Positions 1-8,557 are shown, counted from the first letter of the stretch. The stretch is 64,000 nt of DNA from Desulfovibrio aminophilus (GCF_023660105.1 NZ_JAMHGA010000012.1:186001-250000), one strand, 5' to 3'. The notes: generated by a model from the letters alone, not told the origin. A program made the numbers and translations.

Positions 1-372
1 GACGAGCTCATGGACCAGTTCGGCATCAAGCGCTTGGCCGACCAGCCAGCCATGTACCTCTCCGGCGGCGAGCGGCGGCGGCTGGAGATCGCCCGGGCCC
101 TCATCCTGGACCCCAAGTTCATCCTTCTGGACGAGCCCTTCGCGGGCATCGACCCCATCGCGGTCATCGACATCCAGGAGATCATCTCCATGCTCAAGAA
201 GATGGGCATGGGCATTCTCATCTCGGACCACAACGTGCGCGAGACCCTGAACATCTGCGACCGCGCCTATCTCGTCTACGAGGGCACGGTCATCCTTGAG
301 GGCACGCCGGACGAGATCGTACGCGACAGCAAGGCCCGCCAGCTCTATCTGGGCGAGGACTTCAGCCTCTGA
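1..372 (+). CDS. lptB: LPS export ABC transporter ATP-binding protein LptB (3' part)
   Basis: The window opens inside this gene; 123 codons and the stop are present, and the Walker A half lies upstream of base 1. Visible are the ABC signature LSGGERRRLEIARAL, the Walker B segment FILLDEPFAGIDP and the switch histidine in ISDHNVRET, which together are typical of LptB. LptB is the cytoplasmic ATPase that powers lipopolysaccharide extraction by LptFG and transport across the LptCAB bridge. It is followed by rpoN, hpf, ptsN and rapZ in the same order as in the E. coli lptB-rpoN region, which supports the assignment over other ABC ATPases. Confidence 0.93.
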   Translation, partial: DELMDQFGIKRLADQPAMYLSGGERRRLEIARALILDPKFILLDEPFAGIDPIAVIDIQEIISMLKKMGMGILISDHNVRETLNICDRAYLVYEGTVILEGTPDEIVRDSKARQLYLGEDFSL

Positions 373-445
373 TTCCCCCGCCGGATCGGGTCGTCGGCCG
401 CGTCGGTCCGATTTACATGCCCCGCCAGACTTGGTACACTTTTTT

Positions 446-465
446 CATGTACATGGTCCGACCAT
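446..465. repeat. Two overlapping palindromes upstream of rpoN
   Basis: CATGTACATG (446-455) is a perfect 10-bp palindrome. It overlaps ATGGTC-C-GACCAT (453-465), a perfect inverted repeat with one central base. They lie between lptB and rpoN, 40-60 bp upstream of the best promoter candidate, so they could be a regulator site. No regulator is identified, and chance palindromes of this size are possible. Confidence 0.3.
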
Positions 466-505
466 CGAAAAACCAATACGGACGGGGAGTTCCGCGCGAT
501 CTTGG

Positions 506-534
506 TTGCGCCCCCCGGGTGACTGTGGCACAAT
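506..534 (+). promoter_or_regulatory. Candidate sigma-70-type promoter for rpoN
   Basis: TTGCGC (506-511), a 17-bp spacer and CACAAT (529-534) give a 3/6 plus 4/6 match to the sigma-70 consensus, about 70 bp before the rpoN start. The gap between lptB and rpoN is 234 bp, long enough for an independent promoter. The -35 is weak. Confidence 0.35.
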
Positions 535-606
535 GAGGCCGTAACGCGGAAAAAAGAAGCTCGACCGGGTCGCTCAGACGATCCATAAAGGATGTTTCGA
601 GGCGTC

Positions 607-2055
607 ATGGGACTGGAACTGAGACAACAACTCAAGCTCTCGCAACAGCTGGTCATGACCCCCCAGCTGCAGCAGGCCATCAAGCTGTTGCAGCTTTCCC
701 GCCTGGAGCTGGTGGAGACGGTCCAGCAGGAGCTTCTGGAAAATCCCTTCTTGGAGGAAGCCGAGACCGAGCGATCGGACCTGCCCATGGAAGAAATGCC
801 CGTGGAGGCGGACCAGAGCAACGCCGAGCCCGAGATGACCGTCCCGGAGCGCAGCGAGGAGATGATCCGCAGCACGGACTGGGAAAACTACCTGGGCGAA
901 TTCTCCAGCATCTCCAAGCAGGCCCAGGTCCGAGAAACCGAAATCCCCGAGGAGGGCGTGTCCTTCGAGGCCCGCCTGGCCAGCAAGCCCTCCCTGGACG
1001 GCCACCTGAGTTGGCAGATGCGCCTCTCGCACTTCACCGAGCGCGAGCTGGACATCGGCGAGGCGGTCATCGGCAACCTGGACTCGGGCGGCTACCTGCA
1101 CGCCGACATGGACGACATCCGGGCCGTGGTGCCCGACGCCGCGGACACGGAGATCGAGTCCGTGATCCAGCGCATCCAGCGCCTGGACCCCGTGGGCGTG
1201 GCCGCGCGCACGCCCCGTGAATGCCTGCTCGTGCAGCTGGAGGTCCTGGGCGAGACCGATCCCATCCTGCTCTCCCTGGTGGACGAGCACCTGGAGGACC
1301 TGGAGAAGAAGCGCTACAAGCCCCTGGCCCGCAAGTTCAAGATCGACATGGAGGAGCTCAAGCACTACCTGGAGATCATCCAGAAGCTCGATCCCATGCC
1401 CGGGGCCAACTTCTCCAGCACCGAGCCGCACTACGTGTCTCCGGACGTCTTCGTCTACAAGTACGGCGACGACTTCGTCATCGTGCTCAACGAGGACGGC
1501 CTGCCGCGCTTGCAGCTGAACACCTTCTTCGCCGACTCCCTGTCCCAGACCGCTGGCAAGGAGAAGGACTACGTGCAGGAGAAGATGCGCTCGGCGGCCT
1601 GGCTCATGAAGAGCCTTTACCAGCGCCAGCGCACCCTCTACAAGGTCGTGGAGAGCATCGTGCGCTTCCAGCGCGATTTCTTCGAATACGGCGTGACCAA
1701 GCTCAAGCCCCTCATCCTCAAGGAAGTGGCCGAGGACATCGGCATGCACGAATCCACGGTCAGCCGCATCACCACGAGCAAGTACGTGGCCACGCCCCAC
1801 GGGGTGTTCGAGCTGAAGTTCTTCTTCAACAGCGCCCTGGACCTGGAGGACGGCTCGCAGGTCGGCTCCGAGAGCGTCAAGGCGCTCATCAAGAAGCTCA
1901 TCGGCGATGAGGACCCCCGGCGCCCCCTGTCCGACGAGCGCATCGGGGAGATCCTCAAGGAGCACCTCAAGGTGGACATCGCCCGCCGCACGGTGGCCAA
2001 GTACCGCTCGGCCATGAACATCGCCTCCTCGTCCAAACGGAAGGACATTCTCTGA
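607..2055 (+). CDS. rpoN: RNA polymerase sigma-54 factor RpoN
   Basis: Sigma-54 directs RNA polymerase to -24/-12 promoters that need AAA+ activators. The 482-residue product begins MGLELRQQLKLSQQL, the usual glutamine/leucine-rich activator-interacting region I. An acidic linker follows (roughly residues 45-85), then the core-binding domain, and it ends with an HTH and an intact RpoN box ARRTVAKYR. An ATG at 592 is also in frame but has its AAAGG directly against the codon. The ATG at 607 has GAGG at 599-602 and starts exactly where family members start, so 607 is preferred. It heads the hpf-ptsN-rapZ-PTS gene string. Confidence 0.96.
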   Translation: MGLELRQQLKLSQQLVMTPQLQQAIKLLQLSRLELVETVQQELLENPFLEEAETERSDLPMEEMPVEADQSNAEPEMTVPERSEEMIRSTDWENYLGEFSSISKQAQVRETEIPEEGVSFEARLASKPSLDGHLSWQMRLSHFTERELDIGEAVIGNLDSGGYLHADMDDIRAVVPDAADTEIESVIQRIQRLDPVGVAARTPRECLLVQLEVLGETDPILLSLVDEHLEDLEKKRYKPLARKFKIDMEELKHYLEIIQKLDPMPGANFSSTEPHYVSPDVFVYKYGDDFVIVLNEDGLPRLQLNTFFADSLSQTAGKEKDYVQEKMRSAAWLMKSLYQRQRTLYKVVESIVRFQRDFFEYGVTKLKPLILKEVAEDIGMHESTVSRITTSKYVATPHGVFELKFFFNSALDLEDGSQVGSESVKALIKKLIGDEDPRRPLSDERIGEILKEHLKVDIARRTVAKYRSAMNIASSSKRKDIL

Positions 2056-2096
2056 GCAGAGGCCCGTACACTCCTTACTTGAACAGGAGGATACAT

Positions 2097-2639
2097 ATGA
2101 ACATCGCCTTCAACTTCAAGAATTTCGATCCGTCCGAGCATCTCAAGGAATACGCCGAGTCGCGTTTCGAGAAGCTCTCCAAGTTCATCGCCGACGCCGA
2201 GGATCCCGAGCTGCAGGTGAACCTGTCCGTGGAGAAGTTCCGCCACAAGGCCGAGGTCGTGTTCCTGGCCGACAACCTGCATCTCTCGGCCTACGAGGAG
2301 TCCGAGGACATGTACTCGACCATCGACATGGTCCTGGACAAGCTCGAGGCCCAGCTGCGCCGGATGCGCGAGAAGATGAAGGACCGCCGCCGCTCCGGCC
2401 GCGACCGGGCCGTGAGCATGGGCGTGCTGACCTTCATCGAGGAATCGGGCAAGCGCACCCCCTCCATCGCGGAGATGGACAAGTACGAGCCCAAGCCCAT
2501 GAGCGTTGACGAGGCGGCCATGCAGCTGGAGTCCAGGAGCTACGACTTCCTGGTCTTCCGCAACTCCGAAACCGACGGCCTGAACGTCATCTACCGGCGC
2601 AAGAACGGCGACTTCGGCCTCATCGACCCTGGATTCTAA
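2097..2639 (+). CDS. hpf: Ribosome hibernation-promoting factor, long form
   Basis: This 180-residue protein has the RaiA/HPF beta-alpha fold at the N-terminus (starting [20 protein letters not shown]) and a C-terminal HPF tail domain (about residues 120-180, including [13 protein letters not shown]). The length marks the long form that dimerises 70S ribosomes into 100S particles on its own, unlike the short E. coli Hpf. An AGGAGG at 2085-2090 lies six bases before the ATG at 2097; an upstream in-frame codon at 2079 lacks a site. It lies between rpoN and ptsN, as in many proteobacteria. Confidence 0.94.
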   Translation: MNIAFNFKNFDPSEHLKEYAESRFEKLSKFIADAEDPELQVNLSVEKFRHKAEVVFLADNLHLSAYEESEDMYSTIDMVLDKLEAQLRRMREKMKDRRRSGRDRAVSMGVLTFIEESGKRTPSIAEMDKYEPKPMSVDEAAMQLESRSYDFLVFRNSETDGLNVIYRRKNGDFGLIDPGF

Positions 2640-2642
2640 GAC

Positions 2643-3092
2643 ATGCGGCTTTCCGAATACCTGTCGCAAGACTTGGTCCTGTCGGACCTCAAGGCCACGG
2701 CCAAGGCCGAGGTGCTGGCGGAGTTGGCGGCCCCCCTGGGGGCCCTGACCCCCGCCGTGGACCCGGCCGGGGCCGTGGCCGTTCTGCTGGAACGCGAAAG
2801 CCTGGGCACCACCGGCATCGGGGACGGCATCGCCATCCCCCACGGCAAGCTGCCTGGACTGACCCGGATCGTGGTCGTGGCCGGGCGGAGCATCCAGGGC
2901 GTCGAGTTCGACTCCCTGGACTTCAAGCCCTGCCACATCTTCTTCCTCGTGCTGGCGCCCGAGCAGGTGGCCGGTCTGCACCTGCGCATCCTGGCCCAGA
3001 TTTCGCGGCTGCTCAAGGACGAGTCCTTCCGGCGGAGCTTCGTCGCCGCACCGAACAGCCAGGCCCTCTGGGACCTGCTGCGCGACACGTGA
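2643..3092 (+). CDS. ptsN: PTS IIA-like nitrogen-regulatory protein PtsN
   Basis: This is a 149-residue PTS EIIA of the fructose/nitrogen class. The phosphorylatable histidine is His67 in [14 protein letters not shown]. PtsN accepts phosphate from HPr-type proteins and regulates metabolism instead of transporting sugar. It begins three bases after the hpf stop, and its stop overlaps the GTG start of rapZ, implying translational coupling. No HPr or enzyme I gene is present in the window. Confidence 0.92.
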   Translation: MRLSEYLSQDLVLSDLKATAKAEVLAELAAPLGALTPAVDPAGAVAVLLERESLGTTGIGDGIAIPHGKLPGLTRIVVVAGRSIQGVEFDSLDFKPCHIFFLVLAPEQVAGLHLRILAQISRLLKDESFRRSFVAAPNSQALWDLLRDT

Positions 3093-3982
3093 GGCGGCTG
3101 GTGGTCGAACCCCGGAGCTTTTCGGTCATCGTGGTCTCGGGCCTTTCGGGCTCGGGCAAGAGCACGGCCCTGAAGGTCTTCGAGGACCTGGGCTTCTTCG
3201 TGGTCGACGGCCTGCCCGCCAGCCTGACGCCCAAGCTGGTGAGCCTTTTCCGCGAGCAGGACAGCAAGCACCGGGGCCTGGTCCTGGGCCTGGACCTGCG
3301 CCAGATGGACTTCCCCGAGGAATGGCGGAAGGCCTTCGGCGAGTTGAAGGAGCAGGGCGTCCGCACGCACATCGTCTTTCTGGAAGCCCGCCTGTCCGAG
3401 CTGGTGCGCCGCTACGCCACCACGCGCCGCCCGCACCCCCTGGAGAGCCGCAGCCTCGGCCTGGAGCAGGCCCTGGAGACCGAGAAGGTGCTCCTGGACC
3501 CCCTGCGCAAGCGCGCGGACCTGGTCATCGACACCACCAACTACTCCATCCACGACCTGCGCCGGACCCTGCAGGAGAAGTGGACCTCCCTGGAGCAGGA
3601 GGTGGGCGTGCTGCGGGTGCACATCATCTCCTTCGGCTTCAAGTACGGCGTGCCCATCGAGTCGGACCTGCTCTTCGACCTGCGCTTCCTGCCCAATCCG
3701 TATTTCGACGAGAAGCTCCGCCCCCTGTCGGGCAAGGATCAGGTCATCGCGGACTACGTCCTGGCCCAGGACCCCGGAGCCACCTTCCGGGGCCGCTTCC
3801 TGGATTTCCTCGGCTACCTGCTGCCCCTGTACCTGGCCGAGGGACGCTACCGCGTGACCCTGGCCCTGGGCTGCACCGGCGGCCGCCACCGCTCCGTGGC
3901 CGTGGCCGAGCTGGTCAGCGACGCGCTCCGGCGCACCGGCTACGCCGTGACTCTGGAACATCGACATCTTGAACTGGGTTGA
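3089..3982 (+). CDS. rapZ: RNase adapter / nucleotide-binding protein RapZ (YvcJ family)
   Basis: This 297-residue P-loop protein has Walker [10 protein letters not shown] near the N-terminus, a Walker B-like VIDTTN, and the conserved C-terminal signature [15 protein letters not shown]. In E. coli RapZ delivers the GlmZ small RNA to RNase E; in other bacteria the family (YvcJ) has nucleotide-hydrolysing and metabolite-sensing roles, so the exact role here is not shown. The GTG start at 3089 overlaps the ptsN stop. It is directly followed by mannose-type PTS genes, where E. coli has npr. Confidence 0.9.
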   Translation: MRRLVVEPRSFSVIVVSGLSGSGKSTALKVFEDLGFFVVDGLPASLTPKLVSLFREQDSKHRGLVLGLDLRQMDFPEEWRKAFGELKEQGVRTHIVFLEARLSELVRRYATTRRPHPLESRSLGLEQALETEKVLLDPLRKRADLVIDTTNYSIHDLRRTLQEKWTSLEQEVGVLRVHIISFGFKYGVPIESDLLFDLRFLPNPYFDEKLRPLSGKDQVIADYVLAQDPGATFRGRFLDFLGYLLPLYLAEGRYRVTLALGCTGGRHRSVAVAELVSDALRRTGYAVTLEHRHLELG

Positions 3983-3987
3983 GGGAC

Positions 3988-4428
3988 ATGGCCAACAACG
4001 AACAGACCGGGGACAAGCGCATCGGCGTGGTGCTGGTGACGCACGGCAATTTCGGCGAGGCCCTGCTGGAGGCCGCCTCCCTCGTCCTGGGGCCCCAGGA
4101 GGGCTGCCGGGCCGTGAGCATGGGCGTGTCGGCGAGCATGGAGGACCTGGTGGACTCCATCAAGGCCGCCGTGGCGGCCACGGACGAGGGCGCCGGAGCG
4201 CTGGTCATGACCGACCTCTTCGGCGGCACGCCCACCACCCTGTCCCTGTCCCTGTGCAAGTCGGCCGCGCTGGAGGTCATCACCGGCGTGAACCTGCCCA
4301 TGCTCCTCAAGGTGCTCCAAAGCCGGACCCAGCCCCTGGCGGAAATCGCGGCCCAGGCCAAGAAGGCCGGGCAGCAGGGCATCGTCGTGGCCGGTGAAAT
4401 CCTGCGCCGAAAACGCGCGGAAGGGTAG
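3988..4428 (+). CDS. PTS system mannose-type EIIA component
   Basis: This 146-residue EIIA-man domain has the phosphorylation histidine His19 in VLVTHGNFGEAL, and the LFGGTPTTLS loop is also characteristic. It would take phosphate from HPr and pass it to EIIB. An alternative TTG at 3979 overlaps the rapZ stop; the ATG at 3988 is preferred, although GAGGG at 3981-3985 is unusually close to it. It is followed two bases later by EIIB. Because it lies in a sigma-54/PtsN gene string, a regulatory role is as likely as sugar uptake. Confidence 0.9.
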   Translation: MANNEQTGDKRIGVVLVTHGNFGEALLEAASLVLGPQEGCRAVSMGVSASMEDLVDSIKAAVAATDEGAGALVMTDLFGGTPTTLSLSLCKSAALEVITGVNLPMLLKVLQSRTQPLAEIAAQAKKAGQQGIVVAGEILRRKRAEG

Positions 4429-4430
4429 AC

Positions 4431-4907
4431 ATGACACTGGAATCCCTCTGGGTGCGCATCGACAACCGGCTCATTCACGGGCAGGTCATCGAGGCGTGGC
4501 TGCCCTACACGGGGGCCTCGACGATCATCGTGTCCAACGACGAGGTGGCCGCCGACAGCATCCAGCAGGAGATCATGTCCCTGGCCATTCCCCAGAACAC
4601 CGCCAGCCTCTTCGTGCACGTGGAGCGCACCCAGCTGGCCCTGGTCCAGGCCATGTCCGATCAGCCCCTGGCCGCCCTGGTGCTCTTTTCCTCCTGCGCC
4701 GACGCCCGCCGGGCCTTTGAGCGCGGATTCCAGTTCGAGAGCCTGAACGTGGGCAACATCCACTACAAGCCGGGCAAGCGCCAGATTTCGCCCAGCGTGG
4801 CCCTGTCCGGCGAGGACGAGTCCTGCTTGCGCTTTTTTTCCCAACATGGCGTGAGCTTGGACTTCCGCTGCGTGCCCAACGACCCCGTGCAAGCGAGGTT
4901 CAAATGA
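4431..4907 (+). CDS. PTS system mannose/fructose/sorbose EIIB component
   Basis: The 158-residue product begins with the diagnostic EIIB segment WVRIDNRLIHGQVIEAW, in which His16 is the phosphorylation site. The segment VGNIHYKPGKRQISPSVAL is also conserved in the family. The stop overlaps the ATG ATG of the next reading frame (4904-4909), so it is translationally coupled to the EIIC gene. No EIID gene follows, although EIIC and EIID normally occur together in this PTS class. Confidence 0.9.
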   Translation: MTLESLWVRIDNRLIHGQVIEAWLPYTGASTIIVSNDEVAADSIQQEIMSLAIPQNTASLFVHVERTQLALVQAMSDQPLAALVLFSSCADARRAFERGFQFESLNVGNIHYKPGKRQISPSVALSGEDESCLRFFSQHGVSLDFRCVPNDPVQARFK

Positions 4908-5607
4908 TGGACTTCTCCCTCGGGACCCTGGCCTGGTTCGGCGCGGTCGGTTTTTTTTTGTCCTCCTCGGGCTCTGCCGCTCCAGCCTGAACCTGGGGCT
5001 CATCGAGCGCCCCCTGGCCATCGGCTTCCTCTGGAGCCTGTTCGGCGGAGACTGGTCCACCTCCCTGGCCGTGGCCGTCTTCTATGAACTCTTCTGGCTC
5101 GACGCCATTCCTGCAGGCACCTACATCCCGCCGCACCTGGCGGCCTCGACTACGGCCGCCCTGGCCCTGGTGAGCCATTTCGGCCTGACCCATCCGGCCC
5201 AGATCGCCGTGCCCCTGGCCCTGTCCATGCCCCTGTCCTGGCTGGGAGCCCGCCTGGAGGGCGCGTTGCGCGAATGGCAGAACCGGGGCTACAGCGCCAT
5301 CCTCCAATGGGCCCGGCATTCCGCCGACCCGGACCTGCCGCCCCGGCTCGTGCTGCGCGCGGTGCTCACCTCGGCGCTCTTCTCCTGGCTCTTCTTCTTT
5401 TCCTGCATCCTCACCCTGGCCGTGGTCACGGACCTCTGCCTGCTGCGCTTCGGGCCGCAGCTGGCCGCCTCCCGCCTGACCTGGACCCCGTTGCTCCTGG
5501 CCGCGGGCCTGGGCGGGGTGCTCTCCCTGCGGCTGCGCAGGGCCCAGGCCCTGTTCGCCGCCGGGGCGGTCGTGGTCATACTTTTCTCCTTCGCCGGGGT
5601 TTTCTGA
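4904..5607 (+). CDS. PTS mannose-type EIIC, frame interrupted at a T9 tract
   Basis: From the ATG at 4904 (GAGG at 4895-4898) the frame reads MMDFSLGTLAWFGAVGFF, then after nine T residues (4951-4959) runs into a TGA at 4988. The frame offset by one continues from the same T tract with FFVLLGLCRSSLNLGL and then IERPLAIGFLWSLFGGDW, a typical EIIC start, and is open to 5607. One added T, or two fewer, restores a single membrane protein of about 234 residues. The downstream part has several hydrophobic segments. Explanations are a sequencing or assembly error, a real mutation, slippage at the homopolymer (transcriptional or ribosomal) or phase variation. The intact reading of both halves argues against an old pseudogene. 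Confidence 0.75.
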
Positions 5608-5710
5608 CTTGTCGGTGCGAGAACTTTGTGATAAATCGAACGAGCTTTTCCCGTCCCCAGGTATCCCACGCGGGGTATTGAAAAAACAGGACACTATCGA
5701 GGAGGATGTC

Positions 5711-6637
5711 ATGGCTATCTACGTTATCGGTCACAAGAATCCCGACACCGACACCATCGCCGCTTCCATCGCCTTCGCCGACCTGGCCGCCAAGGCCTAT
5801 GGCGGAGAGTTCATCGCGGCCGCCCAGGGCGCCTGCCCGCCCGAGTCCGAGTTCGTGCTGAACAAGTTCGGCGTGAAGGCCCCCGAGCTCCTGACCGAGG
5901 CCGCCGGCAAAAAGATCGCCCTGGTGGACACCACCGACAAGGCGCAGCTGCCCGGCGACATCGACAAGGCCGACGTCCAGTATGTGGTCGACCACCACAA
6001 GCTGGGCGACGTGACCACCTCCAATCCGCTTGAGATGTGGGTCTGGCCCGTGGGCTGCTCCTGCACCGTGGTCGCCGCCATGTACGACTACTTCGGCGTG
6101 GCCGTTCCGAAGCCCATCGCCGGCATCATGCTTTGCGCCATCCTGTCCGACACCGTCATGTTCAAGTCCCCCACCTGCACCGAGAAGGACAAGAAGGCCG
6201 TCGAGAAGCTGGCCAAGGTCGCCGGCGTGGCCGACGTCATGGCCCTGGGCATGGAGATGTTCAAGGTGAAGTCCGCCGTGGAAGGCACCCCCATGCGGGA
6301 ACTGGTCTTCCGCGACTACAAGGACTTCAACATGGGCGGCAAGAAGGTCGGCATCGGCCAGCTGGAAGTGGTGGACCTGGGCATCCTGGCCCCCTACGAG
6401 GAAGCCCTCTACGCAGAGATCCAGAAGGTCAAGGGCGAGGACGGCGGCCGTCACAGCGTGTTCCTGCTCCTCACCGACATCATGAAGGAAGGCTCCAAGA
6501 TGCTCTACGTCTCCGATGACGCCTCCGTCATCGAGAAGGCCTTCGGCGTGAAGCCCGAAGCCAAGAGCGTCTGGCTGGACAAGGTCATGAGCCGCAAGAA
6601 GCAGGTCGTGCCCCCGTTCGAGAAGGCTTTCGCCTAA
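5711..6637 (+). CDS. ppaC: Manganese-dependent inorganic pyrophosphatase (family II)
   Basis: This hydrolyses pyrophosphate to phosphate, pulling biosynthesis forward; in sulfate reducers it also removes PPi made by ATP sulfurylase. The 308-residue protein carries the DHH-family metal motifs GHKNPDTDT, the DHH signature in YVVDHHKLGDV, SDTVMFKSPT and the C-terminal substrate-binding SRKKQ. The ATG at 5711 is preceded by GAGGAGG (5699-5705); an upstream in-frame TTG at 5609 has no site. It is a single transcription end unit closed by a strong terminator at 6656-6682. Confidence 0.96.
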   Translation: MAIYVIGHKNPDTDTIAASIAFADLAAKAYGGEFIAAAQGACPPESEFVLNKFGVKAPELLTEAAGKKIALVDTTDKAQLPGDIDKADVQYVVDHHKLGDVTTSNPLEMWVWPVGCSCTVVAAMYDYFGVAVPKPIAGIMLCAILSDTVMFKSPTCTEKDKKAVEKLAKVAGVADVMALGMEMFKVKSAVEGTPMRELVFRDYKDFNMGGKKVGIGQLEVVDLGILAPYEEALYAEIQKVKGEDGGRHSVFLLLTDIMKEGSKMLYVSDDASVIEKAFGVKPEAKSVWLDKVMSRKKQVVPPFEKAFA

Positions 6638-6655
6638 ATCCGCATTGATCCGCGA

Positions 6656-6682
6656 GGCGGGGCTTCGGCCCCGCCTTTTTTT
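6656..6682 (+). terminator. Rho-independent terminator of ppaC
   Basis: A perfect 8-bp stem GGCGGGGC/GCCCCGCC with a TTCG tetraloop is followed by seven T residues. It lies 18 bp after the ppaC stop. Confidence 0.95.
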
Positions 6683-6692
6683 CGCGCGAAAG

Positions 6693-6720
6693 AAGGCCGC
6701 CGGAGCGCTCCGGCGGCCTT
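6693..6720 (-). terminator. Inverted repeat at the 3' side of dapA
   Basis: A perfect 14+14 palindrome (arm AAGGCCGCCGGAGC) lies 23 bp beyond the dapA stop. Its T tract is poor on the minus strand, so termination there may rely on the hairpin alone. It faces the ppaC terminator between convergent genes. Confidence 0.55.
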
Positions 6721-6743
6721 CGCTTTGATCGCTTGTCCGACCG

Positions 6744-7625
6744 TTACTGGAGCAGGCCGTAAGCCTTGAGCACGGTCTTGAGCGGCTCGGCGTTCTTCTC
6801 CTCCAGCGGGGCCAGGGGCAGGCGGAATCCGGGCAGGCAGCGCCCCATGTAGGCCAGGGCGGTCTTCACCGGAATGGGGTTGGTCTCCATGAACATGGCC
6901 CTGGAAAGCGCCTGGATTTCGATGTTCAGGGCCTTGGCGCGGGTCTGGTCGCCTTCGAAGTAGGCGGCGCAGAGTCCGTGCATCTTGGCCGGAATGAGGT
7001 TGGAGACCACGGAGATGACGCCCATGCCGCCCACGGAGAGCAGGGGCAGGACCGTGAAGTCGTCGCCGGAGAGCAGCAGGAAGTCCGTCCCGCAGAGCTC
7101 GACCACCTCGGTGCACTGCTTCAGGTCGCCGGTGGCCTCCTTGACGCCGATGGCCTCGGGCACTTCCCGGGCGATGCGGGCCAGGGTCTTGGGCGCGAGG
7201 TTCAGGCCGGTGCGGCCGGGAACGTTGTAGATGATCATGGGCAGGGGCACGGCCTTGGCGATGGCCTTGAAGTGCCCCACCAGCCCGTCGGGCGTGGGTT
7301 TATTGTAGTAGGGGGTGATCTGGAGCGTGGCGTCGGCCCCGGCTTCCTTGGCCAGCCGGGTCAGTTCGATGGCCTCGCGGGTGCTGTTGGAGCCGGCGCC
7401 GGCGATGACCGGAACCCGCCCCTTGACCTGCTCCACGCACATGCGGATGACGCGGCCCTGTTCCTCGTGGTCCATGGTCGCGGCCTCGCCGGTGGTGCCG
7501 CAGGGAACAAGGCCGTCAATGCCTTGCTCGATCTGCCACTCCACATGCCGCCGGTAGGCGTCCTCGTCCACCTGCCCATCCCTGAAAGGGGTGACGAGCG
7601 CGGTGAACGCCCCACGAATCTTCAT
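6744..7625 (-). CDS. dapA: 4-hydroxy-tetrahydrodipicolinate synthase
   Basis: DapA condenses pyruvate with aspartate semialdehyde in lysine and diaminopimelate synthesis. The 293-residue protein has the pyruvate-binding PCGTTGE, the catalytic tyrosine in YNVPGRTG and the Schiff-base lysine in GVKEATGD. The length is normal. A GAGGAATC lies just before the ATG at 7625. The gene is followed by converging ppaC and preceded by the UshA-like gene 37 bp upstream. Confidence 0.96.
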   Translation of the reverse strand: MKIRGAFTALVTPFRDGQVDEDAYRRHVEWQIEQGIDGLVPCGTTGEAATMDHEEQGRVIRMCVEQVKGRVPVIAGAGSNSTREAIELTRLAKEAGADATLQITPYYNKPTPDGLVGHFKAIAKAVPLPMIIYNVPGRTGLNLAPKTLARIAREVPEAIGVKEATGDLKQCTEVVELCGTDFLLLSGDDFTVLPLLSVGGMGVISVVSNLIPAKMHGLCAAYFEGDQTRAKALNIEIQALSRAMFMETNPIPVKTALAYMGRCLPGFRLPLAPLEEKNAEPLKTVLKAYGLLQ

Positions 7626-7662
7626 GATTCCTCCCTCGGCGGCTCCTCTCGCCGCCGGTTTG

Positions 7663-8550
7663 TCAGTCCGTCTCCATCCCGTCGAACAGGACGGCGACGG
7701 CCGGATCTTCCTTGTATTGATCCGTCAGTCCCACATTGAGGGAACGGATGTCAACGTCGTCGCTCCAGCGGAACCCCGCGTCGCGCTTGGGCCAGGCCAT
7801 GACTTCCAGGCGATTCAGGGCTTTGCCCAGGCTGTAGGCGCGCATCCAGTAGGCGCGGCCCTCGCCCGCGACCATGCCCTTGAAGCCCGGGCCCGGGCCG
7901 GAACCCAGGAGGATGTCCGGCAGCACGGCGTCGTTGCTGCGCAGGTAGAGCAGCTCCACGAAATAGCCCCAGGGGCTGACGCCCACAACGATGTTGCTCT
8001 TCTTGCGCTGGGCCTCCACGGCCTTGGAAATCTGCGCGATGAGATCCTTGGGGGCTTCCTTTTCCGTGGGCGTGAGGGGCGGGAAGAGCACGAAGCCGAC
8101 GCTTCCGCCGCCGGGCAGGGCCAGCTGGGTCTGGGTCACGGCGTCGGCGGCGACCCACTGGCCCGGCAGGGCGATTCCGGCCTTGCGCATGGCCCCGGCC
8201 TCGCCCGGGGTCAGCAGTCCCAGGTCGAAGTTGATCATCTCATAGGCCTTGGCCAGGGCCTGCAGCTTGGCCTGCTCCGGCTGCTTGCCGCTCTCGGGCA
8301 GGAACTCGAAGCCGCCGGAGATGGCGAAGACCGGCACGTTTTTGCCCGCGGTCTGACGGGCCTCATGGATGTAGGTCGCGCGCCGCGACAGCCCGCCGAT
8401 GATCCGGCCGCCGCAGACGGGGCAGGGCCGGACGGCGCCCTCGGAGTTGGCGGAGAAGATGATCGACAGCAACGGCTCGGCGGACCAAGACCGATCCGCG
8501 CCCAGGAGCAGGGCGGCCAGGATCGCCATGGTCGCGAAGATGTGTTTCAT
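7663..8550 (-). CDS. Periplasmic UshA-like protein with a CPVC motif
   Basis: This 295-residue protein has a clear Sec signal (MKHIFATMAILAALLLGADRSWSA, likely cut after SA). The start of the mature protein reads IIFSANSEGAVRPCPVCGG, then GGLSRRATYI, matching the UshA/5'-nucleotidase-like family seen in Desulfobacterota in which a Cys-Pro-x-Cys (or selenocysteine) occupies the beginning of the domain. The usual N-terminal metallophosphoesterase Asp-x-His motif is not seen. The function is unknown; redox or metal binding in the periplasm is an inference from the CxxC. It lies between dapA and an HU gene, all on the minus strand. Confidence 0.7.
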   Translation of the reverse strand: MKHIFATMAILAALLLGADRSWSAEPLLSIIFSANSEGAVRPCPVCGGRIIGGLSRRATYIHEARQTAGKNVPVFAISGGFEFLPESGKQPEQAKLQALAKAYEMINFDLGLLTPGEAGAMRKAGIALPGQWVAADAVTQTQLALPGGGSVGFVLFPPLTPTEKEAPKDLIAQISKAVEAQRKKSNIVVGVSPWGYFVELLYLRSNDAVLPDILLGSGPGPGFKGMVAGEGRAYWMRAYSLGKALNRLEVMAWPKRDAGFRWSDDVDIRSLNVGLTDQYKEDPAVAVLFDGMETD

Positions 8551-8557
8551 TGCTCGC

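Noticed and set aside
526-540. Sigma-54 promoter before rpoN (TGGCAC at 527-532)
   Set aside because: The -24 half fits, but the required GC of the -12 element is not at the right spacing.
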